This document shows, piece after piece, positions 1 through 7,129 of a DNA stretch of 64,000 nucleotides. Both the position numbers and the translations under genes were made by a program. The stretch is from the NCBI GenBank assembly GCA_009775095.1, contig VSOZ01000006.1:62001-126000 (forward strand), in the 5' to 3' direction. The stretch is from Muribaculum sp. (lineage in GTDB: Bacteria; Bacteroidota; Bacteroidia; Bacteroidales; Muribaculaceae). The notes beneath the pieces were generated by a model. The model had not been told where the DNA came from, did no database searches, and worked only from the letters and a program-made list of their open reading frames with translations. Position 1 is the first letter of the stretch, and each line of letters begins with the position of its first letter.

Positions 1-2
1 TG

Positions 3-383
3 TCTGATATGGTTAAATATTATGGCCCAAAGTCTCATGAAGAACTCCCGCAAATATATAGCTCGTTTGACATATTTGTTTTTCCTACAATCCGCAAGGG
101 AGAGAGTTTGGGACTCGTCGGATTGGAAGCAATGGCATCCGGTACTCCGGTAATAGGTAGCGATATTGGTGGATTGAGGTCTTATATAAAGGATAATGTT
201 AATGGGATGATGTTTCCGCCGGGTGATCATGTAGAATTGTATAAGCGGTTGAAGTCGTTTCTTTCGCGTGATGATACCGAGAGATTAATCATGTCTATTA
301 ATGCAAAGAAAACAGCGGAAATGTATGAATCGTCCAAAGTAAATAGAGCGTTATTTGAAAAGGTTGGGCTTATTAAGAGTTAG
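3..383 (+). CDS. Glycosyltransferase, GT4/group 1 type, C-terminal part
   Basis: The reading frame is open to the left edge, so the real start lies outside the window; the first Met seen (9) is internal. The visible 127 codons form the C-terminal lobe of a GT-B retaining glycosyltransferase: the stretch GESLGLVGLEAMASGTPV carries the E-x7-E pattern that holds the nucleotide-sugar donor in GT4 enzymes, followed by IGSDIGG and a PPGD turn. Such enzymes add sugars to lipid-linked surface-polysaccharide intermediates at the inner membrane. It is followed at once by two more polysaccharide genes in the same direction, so this is the tail of an exopolysaccharide or O-antigen locus. Donor and acceptor cannot be told. 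Confidence 0.85.
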   Translation, partial: SDMVKYYGPKSHEELPQIYSSFDIFVFPTIRKGESLGLVGLEAMASGTPVIGSDIGGLRSYIKDNVNGMMFPPGDHVELYKRLKSFLSRDDTERLIMSINAKKTAEMYESSKVNRALFEKVGLIKS

Positions 384-472
384 AATGAGACACGACGGTT
401 TTGTATGTCATAATTTATTATGATAGATATTATTTACCATCTTCAATCTATTTTATATTAAGAATATTGTGC

Positions 473-1189
473 ATGGAAAAACTTAAATTTTGCGGATTGA
501 ACTTTTCGGGTTTATCTAAAAATGCTATTTTAAATAGTAACGCATCATTTCAACAAATCGTAACAGTTGGTGCTGAATTTATTATTGAGGCTCATAAGAA
601 TGATCTATTAAAAAATATCATAAACGAGAATATTTCGACGTTTGATGGACAAGTTCCATATTTTTTTGCTAAACTGAAAAATAGGAACTTTAAATTTGAA
701 AAGATTTCGGGTGCAGACTTCATATACGATATATGTAAACGAGCAAAAGAAGAAAAAGGAAGAGTATATTTTTTAGGCGGATATGAAGAAAGTAATCGAG
801 GGTCTGTTATGAGGCTTCGTGATGCGGGGGTGGAGGCTGATGGTTTTGTAACTGGTTTTATTCCGTATCCTTTTCCGATAGACCGTCTTAATGAAATACG
901 TCTTAAAATATCTCAATTTAATCCGACATATCTATTTGTTGGATTAGGTATGGGAAAACAGGAATATTTTATATCTGAAAACCGAGCGTTTCTTGAATCT
1001 TGTGGAGTCCGAATTGCAATTGGATGTGGTGGAACAATGGATGTATTCTCTGGAAGGATTAAACGAGCTCCAAGATGGATGCAAAAATCTGGCCTTGAAA
1101 GTTTATATCGAGTAATTAAAGAGCCAAATATGGCTCGATTCAAACGGGTACTTTCCACTTTTAAATTTTTAAAATATATAAATGAATGA
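473..1189 (+). CDS. WecG/TagA/CpsF family glycosyltransferase
   Basis: This 238-residue protein belongs to the GT26 family, which transfers a ManNAc-type or related sugar to a polyprenyl-diphosphate-linked sugar at the membrane. A conserved Asp lies in TFDGQVP (residue 58); FVGLGMGKQEYFI (about 152-164) and CGGTMDVFSGRIKRAPRWMQ (about 185-205) are family signatures. An ATG at 401 is in frame, but the extra 24 residues are low-complexity Tyr/Ile-rich and unlike the family, so 473 is preferred; no Shine-Dalgarno is visible at either. The adjoining UDP-GlcNAc 2-epimerase, which makes UDP-ManNAc, fits this enzyme as the consumer of that sugar (inference). Confidence 0.85.
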   Translation: MEKLKFCGLNFSGLSKNAILNSNASFQQIVTVGAEFIIEAHKNDLLKNIINENISTFDGQVPYFFAKLKNRNFKFEKISGADFIYDICKRAKEEKGRVYFLGGYEESNRGSVMRLRDAGVEADGFVTGFIPYPFPIDRLNEIRLKISQFNPTYLFVGLGMGKQEYFISENRAFLESCGVRIAIGCGGTMDVFSGRIKRAPRWMQKSGLESLYRVIKEPNMARFKRVLSTFKFLKYINE

Positions 1190-1222
1190 AAGTCCATTAA
1201 TATTATCATATATATAATAAAC

Positions 1223-2374
1223 ATGAAAAAAATCATGCTTGTGTTCGGGACCCGTCCCGAAGCGATAAAAATGGCTCCACTTGTTAAGGAGTTTCAGAAA
1301 AATCCTGATAGATTTGATACGATCGTATGTGTGACAGGACAGCACCGACAAATGCTTGATCAGGTACTGGAGATATTCAACATTAAGCCCGATTATGATC
1401 TCGATATCATGAAGCAGGGGCAGGATCTCTATGATATCACTGCAAGAGTGTTGATCGGCATGCGCGATGTGTTAAAAGAAGTTCATCCCGATGTTGTGCT
1501 CGTACATGGCGATACCACAACCTCTACGGCTGCTGCCCTTGCTGCATTTTATCAACAGATCCCTGTGGGGCATGTCGAGGCCGGACTTAGAACGCATAAT
1601 ATTTATTCACCTTGGCCCGAGGAGATGAATCGTCAGATAACGGGACGTATCGCAGCCTATAATTTTTCGCCGACTCAGCTTAGTAGACAAAATTTGCTTG
1701 ATGAAGGAGTGTCTGGAGATAGAATAACAGTGACAGGCAATACTGTTATTGACGCACTCCATTACGTAGTGGATAAAATACATGGAAGTATAGCTCTTGA
1801 AGGTGATTTGATTAGCCAGTTACGTAAGTCTGGATACGATGTGGCAAGACTGCTGAACGGAAGAAGACTTATCTTGATAACAGGTCATCGCCGTGAGAAT
1901 TTCGGCGATGGATTTATTTCGATATGCCGTGCAATCAAAGCTTTAACTGAAAAATATTCCGATGTCGATTTTGTGTATCCCATGCATCTTAATCCCAATG
2001 TTCGTATACCTATACATGACGTATTTGGAGAAAATTTACAGGGACTTGGTAATATGTTTTTTATAGAACCGCTTGAATACCTATCGTTTACCTATTTGAT
2101 GAAGAAGTCACATATTGTGTTGACTGACAGCGGTGGCATACAAGAGGAGGCTCCTGGACTCGGAAAACCTGTGCTTGTGATGCGCGATACCACTGAACGA
2201 CCTGAAGCACTTGAAGCCGGCACAGTCAAACTTGTAGGTACAGATTATGATGTGATTGTAAACGAAGTTTCCTTCTTACTCGACGATACAACCCACTATG
2301 AAACGATGTCTAAAGCTGTCAATCCGTATGGTGACGGAAAATCCTGCGAAAGGATTGTAAAAACGTTTGTATAA
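1223..2374 (+). CDS. wecB: UDP-N-acetylglucosamine 2-epimerase (non-hydrolysing)
   Basis: The 383-residue enzyme interconverts UDP-GlcNAc and UDP-ManNAc in the cytoplasm. The length is normal for the family. The N-terminus has GTRPEAIKMAPL (9-20); GHVEAGLRTHNIYSPWPEE (about 113-131), TGHRRENFGDG (about 219-229) and DSGGIQEEAPGLGKPVLVMR (about 306-325) carry the substrate- and UDP-binding residues. It starts 33 bases after the WecG-type gene and is probably cotranscribed with it, supplying UDP-ManNAc for surface-glycan synthesis. No terminator follows; the next gene is convergent. The symbol mnaA is also used for this family. Confidence 0.93.
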   Translation: MKKIMLVFGTRPEAIKMAPLVKEFQKNPDRFDTIVCVTGQHRQMLDQVLEIFNIKPDYDLDIMKQGQDLYDITARVLIGMRDVLKEVHPDVVLVHGDTTTSTAAALAAFYQQIPVGHVEAGLRTHNIYSPWPEEMNRQITGRIAAYNFSPTQLSRQNLLDEGVSGDRITVTGNTVIDALHYVVDKIHGSIALEGDLISQLRKSGYDVARLLNGRRLILITGHRRENFGDGFISICRAIKALTEKYSDVDFVYPMHLNPNVRIPIHDVFGENLQGLGNMFFIEPLEYLSFTYLMKKSHIVLTDSGGIQEEAPGLGKPVLVMRDTTERPEALEAGTVKLVGTDYDVIVNEVSFLLDDTTHYETMSKAVNPYGDGKSCERIVKTFV

Positions 2375-2394
2375 AATAATCAATTACTCTCCGT

Positions 2395-2604
2395 TTAGGA
2401 GTTGGCTTGTTTGTTGGCAAGGTATTTTTTCAGCGCGGTACTGGCTTTTATTGTGTATATCTTGCCGTTAGGTCGTGCATAGATGACTTTTTCACCACGT
2501 GCCTTTTTGGCCCGCAGCATATTTTCGTTGGCTAATTGAAGCCCTTTGGTTATTTTCTCAAGAAGATCATTGCACTCTTTTTCTGACATAATATTTCGGT
2601 CCAT
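2395..2604 (-). CDS. Small conserved-looking hypothetical protein (69 aa)
   Basis: A short, Lys-rich, soluble protein with no signal peptide or membrane segment; residues 6-40 are predicted helical (SEKECNDLLEKITKGL) and are followed by a beta-like segment, KVIYARPNGKIYTI. An alternative start at Met6 would remove five residues. It is convergent with wecB, 20 bases away, and lies just outside the direct repeat that begins at 2620. I do not recognise a named family. Coding is supported by sensible composition and the tight fit between neighbours, not by homology. Confidence 0.5.
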   Translation of the reverse strand: MDRNIMSEKECNDLLEKITKGLQLANENMLRAKKARGEKVIYARPNGKIYTIKASTALKKYLANKQANS

Positions 2605-2619
2605 TATTGTAATTTTAAA

Positions 2620-2708
2620 GGGGGTTGGGGCGGGGAGAGTAGGAGGATGGCTTTGCGGTTGTCGTGCAGGGTGGTGGCTATGAGGCGGTGGGTGCCGCCG
2701 TCTTTTAC
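2620..2708. repeat. 89-bp direct repeat, copy A
   Basis: Bases 2620-2708 match 3714-3802 at 86 of 89 positions in the same orientation; mismatches lie near 2625, at TGG/GGG in the AGGAGG stretch, and at GGTG/GATG. Copy B is the 3' end of the THUMP-like methyltransferase gene, so copy A is a detached duplicate of that gene's last codons (the KDGGTHRLIATTLHDNRKA region). The 1,005 bases between the copies hold a glycosyltransferase remnant and vapBC. Confidence 0.9.
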
Positions 2709-2709
2709 A

Positions 2710-2943
2710 ATTGAAGGCTCAGGAGTAAATTGGGTATCATTAGATGGCAAAACAGGAATTGAAGTTTGTAATAGCAACGCTACTCTATTTTCCGCTGCTA
2801 TTGATGAATTGCTTTCGAATCCATAGAAAAGATCAATCTTGGTTAAAAATGCCCATGATCGTGTCAGAAATAATTTTACAAAATCAGTTGTAATACCTAA
2901 ATACAAAGAGCTATATAGAAAGTTGATTATCTTGCAACCCAAT
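2710..2943 (+). pseudogene. Glycosyltransferase family 4 remnant, C-terminal fragment with an in-frame stop
   Basis: Reading the plus strand from 2710 gives EGSGVNWVSLDGKTGIEV and then FSAAIDELLSNP, an amber stop (TAG, 2824-2826), and in the same frame RSILVKNAHDRVRNNFTKSV followed by IPKYKELYRKL. This is the familiar C-terminal pattern of group 1 glycosyltransferases (donor-site turn, helix ending in a Leu-Leu-Ser pattern, then a final NAxxRVxxxFT...LYRKL helix). The N-terminal two thirds are missing: upstream the sequence switches abruptly into the 89-bp repeat. It is a dead relic of the polysaccharide locus. A minus-strand reading of 112 codons over the same bases is not credible. Confidence 0.6.
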
Positions 2944-3334
2944 TCTGTAATTCTACAGGTAGACGGTCAAAATGTTTAGTATTGTCAGAAACAAGGATAT
3001 AATCGTTCGCAATTGCCCCACAAGCAATAAGCAAGTCAAAATCATCAATAAGCAATCCTCGTCTGCGTAATGATGCCTTTTGCATCGCATAATATGCCAG
3101 ACTTCCCGTAATCGGTATTACTTCGAGTGTAGAACAAAATTCGGATACCAATTGCCTGTTATAATCCGGATTGCTGCTACATTCTGCTCCATACATTAAC
3201 TCGGCAACAGTTATTTCAGATATACAGCAATTTTCTTTTCCAACAGAAACTATATGACGGTCAATATCGTATTTTCCGCGCATTAGAAATACGCATATAT
3301 TCGTGTCAAGAAGATAATGAGTTGGTATCATCAA
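2927..3334 (-). CDS. vapC: PIN-domain ribonuclease toxin, VapC family
   Basis: A 135-residue PIN-domain protein of normal VapC length. The acidic metal-binding residues are visible: Asp10 in YLLDTNIC, Glu45 in TVAELMYGAE, Asp97-Asp100 in LLIDDFDLLIACGAI, and Asp117 in LVSDNTKHFDRL. VapC toxins cleave RNA, often initiator tRNA or 23S rRNA, when not held by the antitoxin; the target here is unknown. The start codon overlaps the stop of the upstream 87-aa gene by four bases (ATGA), the usual translationally coupled antitoxin-toxin order. The pair lies between the two copies of an 89-bp repeat, which suggests transfer or recombination. Confidence 0.9.
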   Translation of the reverse strand: MMIPTHYLLDTNICVFLMRGKYDIDRHIVSVGKENCCISEITVAELMYGAECSSNPDYNRQLVSEFCSTLEVIPITGSLAYYAMQKASLRRRGLLIDDFDLLIACGAIANDYILVSDNTKHFDRLPVELQNWVAR

Positions 3335-3594
3335 TCAAAAGATACAGGATTTTTACTATTTCTACCGTCATTTATGACCGATATTATTTCTTCGGCCGAG
3401 TCAGAGCCTTTCCATGCTCCCGAAAATTTAGACAAGAATATCTTAGTGTCGTCAGAAGTGTCGGTAGATGTTTCAACTTCGGTTATGGATTGCGACAGTA
3501 ATGTAATCAAACGTATTTTGACTTCATTACGCACATTCTTCAACATATTCCAATATATATTGGTCTCTGCTATATAGGGATTTATTGTCTGCAT
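3331..3594 (-). CDS. vapB: VapB-like antitoxin
   Basis: An 87-residue protein directly upstream of vapC and overlapping it by four bases. The N-terminal part (NVRNEVKIRLITLLSQSI) could form a short DNA-binding or dimerising segment, and the C-terminal third (SKFSGAWKGSDSAEEIISVI) resembles the toxin-wrapping tail seen in Bacteroidetes VapC-associated antitoxins, with the Trp in a xxW(K)xxxSAEEI pattern. It would neutralise VapC and repress its own promoter, as is known for the family. The family assignment rests mainly on gene order and size. Confidence 0.75.
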   Translation of the reverse strand: MQTINPYIAETNIYWNMLKNVRNEVKIRLITLLSQSITEVETSTDTSDDTKIFLSKFSGAWKGSDSAEEIISVINDGRNSKNPVSFD

Positions 3595-3611
3595 TGTAGA
3601 TGTATTTTATA

Positions 3612-3648
3612 CAAAAATAGGATTATCTATAGTAACTACCAAATAATC
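3612..3648 (-). promoter_or_regulatory. Promoter of vapBC with a dyad
   Basis: On the minus strand TTG (3640-3642) and TATTTTTG (3612-3619) are 20 bases apart, matching the Bacteroidetes consensus exactly, about 18 bases before the vapB start. An inverted repeat, GATTAT (3621-3626) and ATAATC (3643-3648), brackets the spacer and could be the operator for antitoxin autorepression (inference). Confidence 0.6.
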
Positions 3649-3691
3649 ATTGCAAAAGTTTAATAACTAGCACAAAAATAATATCCGCGTT

Positions 3692-4906
3692 TCAACTGCC
3701 GTGAGTATGTATAGGGGGGTGGGGCGGGGAGAGTAGGAGGAGGGCTTTGCGGTTGTCGTGCAGGGTGGTGGCTATGAGGCGATGGGTGCCGCCGTCTTTT
3801 ACTTTGAGTTTTTTGCGCAGGGTGTCGGCCGACATGTCGAAGTTGCGGGTAGCTATGTTGAGGCGGTCATGTTGTTGGGCTATGGCTTTTATTTCGTGTG
3901 ACGAGAAGTCGGCTACGCGGTCTATGTGCCATACGTCGCCGGGAAAGTCGTTGATGCGGTGAGGGGAATGGTAGAGATGTGTGTTGGGGTGGAGTTTGCT
4001 GACGCCGTAGCGTTGCGACAGTAGCTTGAACGGGGCGGCCTTCATGACGGCGGTGCCGGGTTCGTAAAGATACTCTCCGGCAGCGGGCGAGCCGAAATCG
4101 GGCAGGGCTACCGCTTCTTCGCTCTGCGTGAAAGCGAAGTTGTGCAGCGGGGTTGTGACATGGATGACCGGCTCGGTGGTGTGACTGTCGGCAAACGTGA
4201 TGTCGGCCACAAGTTCCTTGCACTCGGTTGAAGTGCCGGTGACATACAGGTCGGTGGTGTCGGGGAGTTCGCGCAACAGTTGTGTTATGTCGAGCATGGG
4301 CGACGCTTTGACTATAAGGCGGGGGCTGACGGCAGCTATGTCGGTGAGCATTGAAGTGACGTCAGGCGAGCAGTCGGCCAGCCGGTATATGCGCTCGCCG
4401 TTTGCGCCTCGGCGTGCGGGGTCTATAAACACGACGTCGTAGCGCCTGTCGGTGTTTTTTACAAACTCACGGCAGTCGGCGGTGACGGCAGTTACGTTGT
4501 CGAGAGCCAATGCCGTGGAGTTGTGTCGTATGGCATCGGTGATTTCCTGATTTATGTCTACAGCCGTGACCTCCGATGCGCGGCGTGCAGCGTGGTATAC
4601 GTCTATTCCTAGGCCGCAGGTCAGGTCGAGAACAGTGCTTCCGGGTGCTATAAGCGAGGCGTGAAAGTCGGCAAGAAGGTCGCTTGTTGACTGCTCGGCT
4701 GATAGTGCCGTCGGGAAGAAGAAGGTGGGACAGGCGAGTTCTTCGGCCAGTTTCTTGCGTGACTTGCGCCGACATTCTATCTGGAGAATGGCCGTATCAA
4801 GCCATGGCATCTTTCCATGCCATTTAAGACGTAATTTTACGGGATCGTCATCTATATGACGGTCGACCCATTGCCAGAATTCAGCTGTGTCAACGTATGA
4901 AGTCAT
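3692..4906 (-). CDS. Class I SAM-dependent methyltransferase, THUMP-like domain family
   Basis: A 404-residue protein. The central Rossmann domain shows motif I as VLDLTCGLGIDVYHAA (about 130-145), an acidic residue in TAVDIN, and an IDPARR motif typical of this family. The C-terminal region with KDGGTHRLI is the THUMP-like part, so an RNA or nucleotide substrate is likely but unproven. An in-frame ATG at 5089 would run 118 bases into pgk and add Arg/His-rich sequence, so 4906 is chosen. It lies downstream of pgk, behind an intrinsic terminator. Its last 30 codons are duplicated at 2620-2708. Confidence 0.8.
   Translation of the reverse strand: MTSYVDTAEFWQWVDRHIDDDPVKLRLKWHGKMPWLDTAILQIECRRKSRKKLAEELACPTFFFPTALSAEQSTSDLLADFHASLIAPGSTVLDLTCGLGIDVYHAARRASEVTAVDINQEITDAIRHNSTALALDNVTAVTADCREFVKNTDRRYDVVFIDPARRGANGERIYRLADCSPDVTSMLTDIAAVSPRLIVKASPMLDITQLLRELPDTTDLYVTGTSTECKELVADITFADSHTTEPVIHVTTPLHNFAFTQSEEAVALPDFGSPAAGEYLYEPGTAVMKAAPFKLLSQRYGVSKLHPNTHLYHSPHRINDFPGDVWHIDRVADFSSHEIKAIAQQHDRLNIATRNFDMSADTLRKKLKVKDGGTHRLIATTLHDNRKALLLLSPPHPPIHTHGS
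3714..3802. repeat. 89-bp direct repeat, copy B (3' end of the methyltransferase gene)
   Basis: This copy sits inside the methyltransferase coding sequence near its stop and is the presumed source. See copy A (2620-2708) for mismatches. Copies of a gene's 3' end on both sides of inserted DNA are typical of integration events that rebuild the target gene end. Confidence 0.9.
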
Positions 4907-4912
4907 TGGTCC

Positions 4913-4951
4913 TATAATAAAACAGGGGCCGCACTTGGTGTGTAGCCCCTG
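4913..4951 (-). terminator. Intrinsic terminator after pgk
   Basis: On the minus strand CAGGGGC (4945-4951) pairs perfectly with GCCCCTG (4923-4929) and is followed by TTTTATTAT. It lies 20 bases after the pgk stop and just before the methyltransferase start at 4906, so that gene needs read-through or its own promoter. Confidence 0.85.
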
Positions 4952-4971
4952 ATGTTTATGATATGTAGTTT

Positions 4972-6222
4972 TTAGCCTTTGATAGCTGCCACACCGGGGA
5001 GTACTTTGCCTTCGATGGCTTCGAGAAGAGCGCCACCACCGGTTGATACGTAAGATACCTGATCGGCAAGACCGAACTTGTTTACGCAAGCTACAGAGTC
5101 GCCGCCGCCTACGAGCGAGAACGCGCCGTTGTCGGTAGCTTCTACGATGGCCTCAGCTATGGCACGCGAGCCGGCGGTGAAGTTGTCAAACTCAAATACG
5201 CCTGCGGGGCCGTTCCAAAGGATGGTCTTTGAGGGACGGATTGCATCGGCAAACGCCTTGCGGGTTTCGGGACCTGCATCAAGGCCTTCCCAACCGTCGG
5301 GTATGTCGTTGCAGGGGCATATCATTGTCTTGGCATCGTTGCTGAAGCTGTCGGCGGCCACGCAGTCGGTGCCGAGTATGAGATTGACGCCTTTCTCTTT
5401 GGCTTTCTTGATGATGTCAAGGGCAAGGTCGAGTTTGTCATCTTCAACAATAGACTGGCCGATCTTACCGCCCTGAGCTTTGGCAAACGTGTAGGTCATA
5501 CCGCCGCAGAGGATGAGGTTGTCAACCTTGTCCATGAGGTTTTCGATAATGCCTATTTTGGTTGAAACCTTTGAGCCGCCCATGATGGCAGTGAACGGAC
5601 GTTTGATATTGCTGAGGATGTTGTCAACGGCCTGTACTTCTTTCTCCATGAGGTAACCGAGCATCTTGCTGTCGGGCTGGAAGTAGTCGGCTATCACGGC
5701 TGTGGAAGCGTGCTTGCGGTGAGCTGTTCCGAATGCGTCGTTTACATATACGTCGGCATAGCTTGCGAGTGTCTTGGCAAATGCTTTCTGGCGCTCTTTC
5801 ATCTCTTTCTTGGCTGCGTCGTAGCCGGGGTCTTCTTTGTCAATGCCTACGGGCTTGCCCTCTTCTTCGGGATAGAAGCGGAGGTTTTCAAGAAGAAGAA
5901 CTTCGCCGGGCTTGAGGTTGGCTGCTGCTTCGGCTGCGTTGGCGCAGTCGGGTGCGAATTTCACGTCACGACCGAGAGCCTTGGCTACATCGTCCTTGAT
6001 CTGTGCGAGCGAGAACTTGGGATTAACTTTACCTTTGGGCTTACCCATGTGCGACATGATGATGAGGCTGCCGCCGTCCTCAAGTATTTTCTTAAGGGTG
6101 GGAAGAGCACCGCGGATACGGGTGTCATCGGTTATTTTACCGTTTTCATCCAAGGGTACGTTGAAGTCCACTCTGACAATTGCCTTTTTGCCGGCAAAGT
6201 TGTAGTTGTCTATCTTTTGCAT
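4972..6222 (-). CDS. pgk: Phosphoglycerate kinase
   Basis: A 416-residue glycolytic enzyme of typical bacterial length that converts 1,3-bisphosphoglycerate and ADP to 3-phosphoglycerate and ATP in the cytoplasm. The N-terminal domain has VRVDFNVPLD (about 17-26) with the substrate-binding Asp and Asn, followed by HMGKPKG and LLLENLRFYPEE; the C-terminal domain has GGSKVSTKI, LILCGGMTYTF, WNGPAGVFE and GGGDSVACV for nucleotide binding. It has its own -7 element and an intrinsic terminator, so it appears to be a single-gene unit between pyrF and the methyltransferase. Confidence 0.97.
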   Translation of the reverse strand: MQKIDNYNFAGKKAIVRVDFNVPLDENGKITDDTRIRGALPTLKKILEDGGSLIIMSHMGKPKGKVNPKFSLAQIKDDVAKALGRDVKFAPDCANAAEAAANLKPGEVLLLENLRFYPEEEGKPVGIDKEDPGYDAAKKEMKERQKAFAKTLASYADVYVNDAFGTAHRKHASTAVIADYFQPDSKMLGYLMEKEVQAVDNILSNIKRPFTAIMGGSKVSTKIGIIENLMDKVDNLILCGGMTYTFAKAQGGKIGQSIVEDDKLDLALDIIKKAKEKGVNLILGTDCVAADSFSNDAKTMICPCNDIPDGWEGLDAGPETRKAFADAIRPSKTILWNGPAGVFEFDNFTAGSRAIAEAIVEATDNGAFSLVGGGDSVACVNKFGLADQVSYVSTGGGALLEAIEGKVLPGVAAIKG

Positions 6223-6259
6223 TTTGGTTAAATTATAAAGTTGACAATATTTATAGGAG

Positions 6260-6267
6260 CAAATATA
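6260..6267 (-). promoter_or_regulatory. -7 element of the pgk promoter
   Basis: TATATTTG on the minus strand matches TAnnTTTG and lies 37 bases before the pgk start. No clear TTG is found at the expected upstream distance, so only the -7 half is supported. Confidence 0.45.
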
Positions 6268-6298
6268 CTACATATTTGTGAGAAATAATGCTAAAAAA

Positions 6299-7129
6299 TC
6301 ATATTATTCCGGCCTCTGACAGGATAGTGTGCATCTGCTTCTGGAGTTTTTCGGCTTCTCGGGCTGCAGCTTCGGCATAGTCGGTTCCCGACGAGGCAAA
6401 GATAATGCCGCGCGAAGAGTTGACAAGCAGTCCGCAGTCGGTGGTCATGCCGTAGCGCGCCACATCCTCAAGGCTGCCGCCCTGTGCGCCGACACCGGGT
6501 ACGAGGAGGAAGCTGTCAGGCGCCACCCGACGTATGTCCTTGAACATTTCGCCTTGTGTGGCTCCTACCACATACATCATCTCTTCAGATGATGCCCATT
6601 TGCGTGACGTCGTTATGACGTGCTCAAACAGGTGTGTGCCGTCTTTGTCTTCGATAAACTGGAAGTCATGGGAGCCTTTGTTGGAAGTCAGTGCGAGAAG
6701 TATGACCCACTTGCCCTCGTAGCCGAGAAACGGAGTCACGCTGTCTTCGCCCATATAAGGCGCTACGGTTATGGCATCGACGTCAAGGTGCTCGAAGAAG
6801 CTACGGGCGTAGAGCTTTGAGGTATTTCCTATGTCGCCGCGCTTGGCATCGGCTATTATAAATTGGTCGGGATGCTTCTCTTTCAGATATTTCAGTGTTT
6901 TCTCGAGTGTAATCCAGCCTTGTGCGCCTGTAGCCTCGTAAAAAGCGAGGTTGGGTTTGTAGGCCACACAGAAAGGTGCTGTGGCATCGATGATGGCTTT
7001 GTTGAATTCATATACCGGGTCATCAGAGTCAAGAAGGTGAGAGGGGATTTTCTTGATGTCGGTGTCAAGCCCTACGCAGAGGAACGAGCCTTTACGTTTG
7101 ATGTTCTGTATTAATTCGTTGCGTTTCAT
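6299..7129 (-). CDS. pyrF: Orotidine 5'-phosphate decarboxylase
   Basis: A 276-residue enzyme of the longer (type 2) OMP decarboxylase group, which makes UMP from OMP in the last step of pyrimidine synthesis. The catalytic charged network is visible in IADAKRGDIGNTSK (about 92-105), with CVGLDTD near the N-terminus and VPGVGAQGG in the phosphate-gripping region. The start overlaps the stop of the upstream DUF4153 gene by one base (TAATG), so it is translated in the prfA-DUF4153-pyrF operon. Confidence 0.95.
   Translation of the reverse strand: MKRNELIQNIKRKGSFLCVGLDTDIKKIPSHLLDSDDPVYEFNKAIIDATAPFCVAYKPNLAFYEATGAQGWITLEKTLKYLKEKHPDQFIIADAKRGDIGNTSKLYARSFFEHLDVDAITVAPYMGEDSVTPFLGYEGKWVILLALTSNKGSHDFQFIEDKDGTHLFEHVITTSRKWASSEEMMYVVGATQGEMFKDIRRVAPDSFLLVPGVGAQGGSLEDVARYGMTTDCGLLVNSSRGIIFASSGTDYAEAAAREAEKLQKQMHTILSEAGII

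Noticed and set aside
2604..2942. Minus-strand ORF of 112 codons across repeat copy A
   Set aside because: Its last 30 codons are the duplicated methyltransferase tail and the rest is antisense to the glycosyltransferase relic; no independent protein character.
4907..5089. Longer N-terminus for the methyltransferase gene
   Set aside because: It would overlap pgk and cross the pgk terminator; the added residues are Arg/His-rich shadow sequence.
5710..6231. Plus-strand ORF of 173 codons within pgk
   Set aside because: Exact shadow of the conserved pgk frame; Cys/Gly/Val-rich composition typical of antisense frames.
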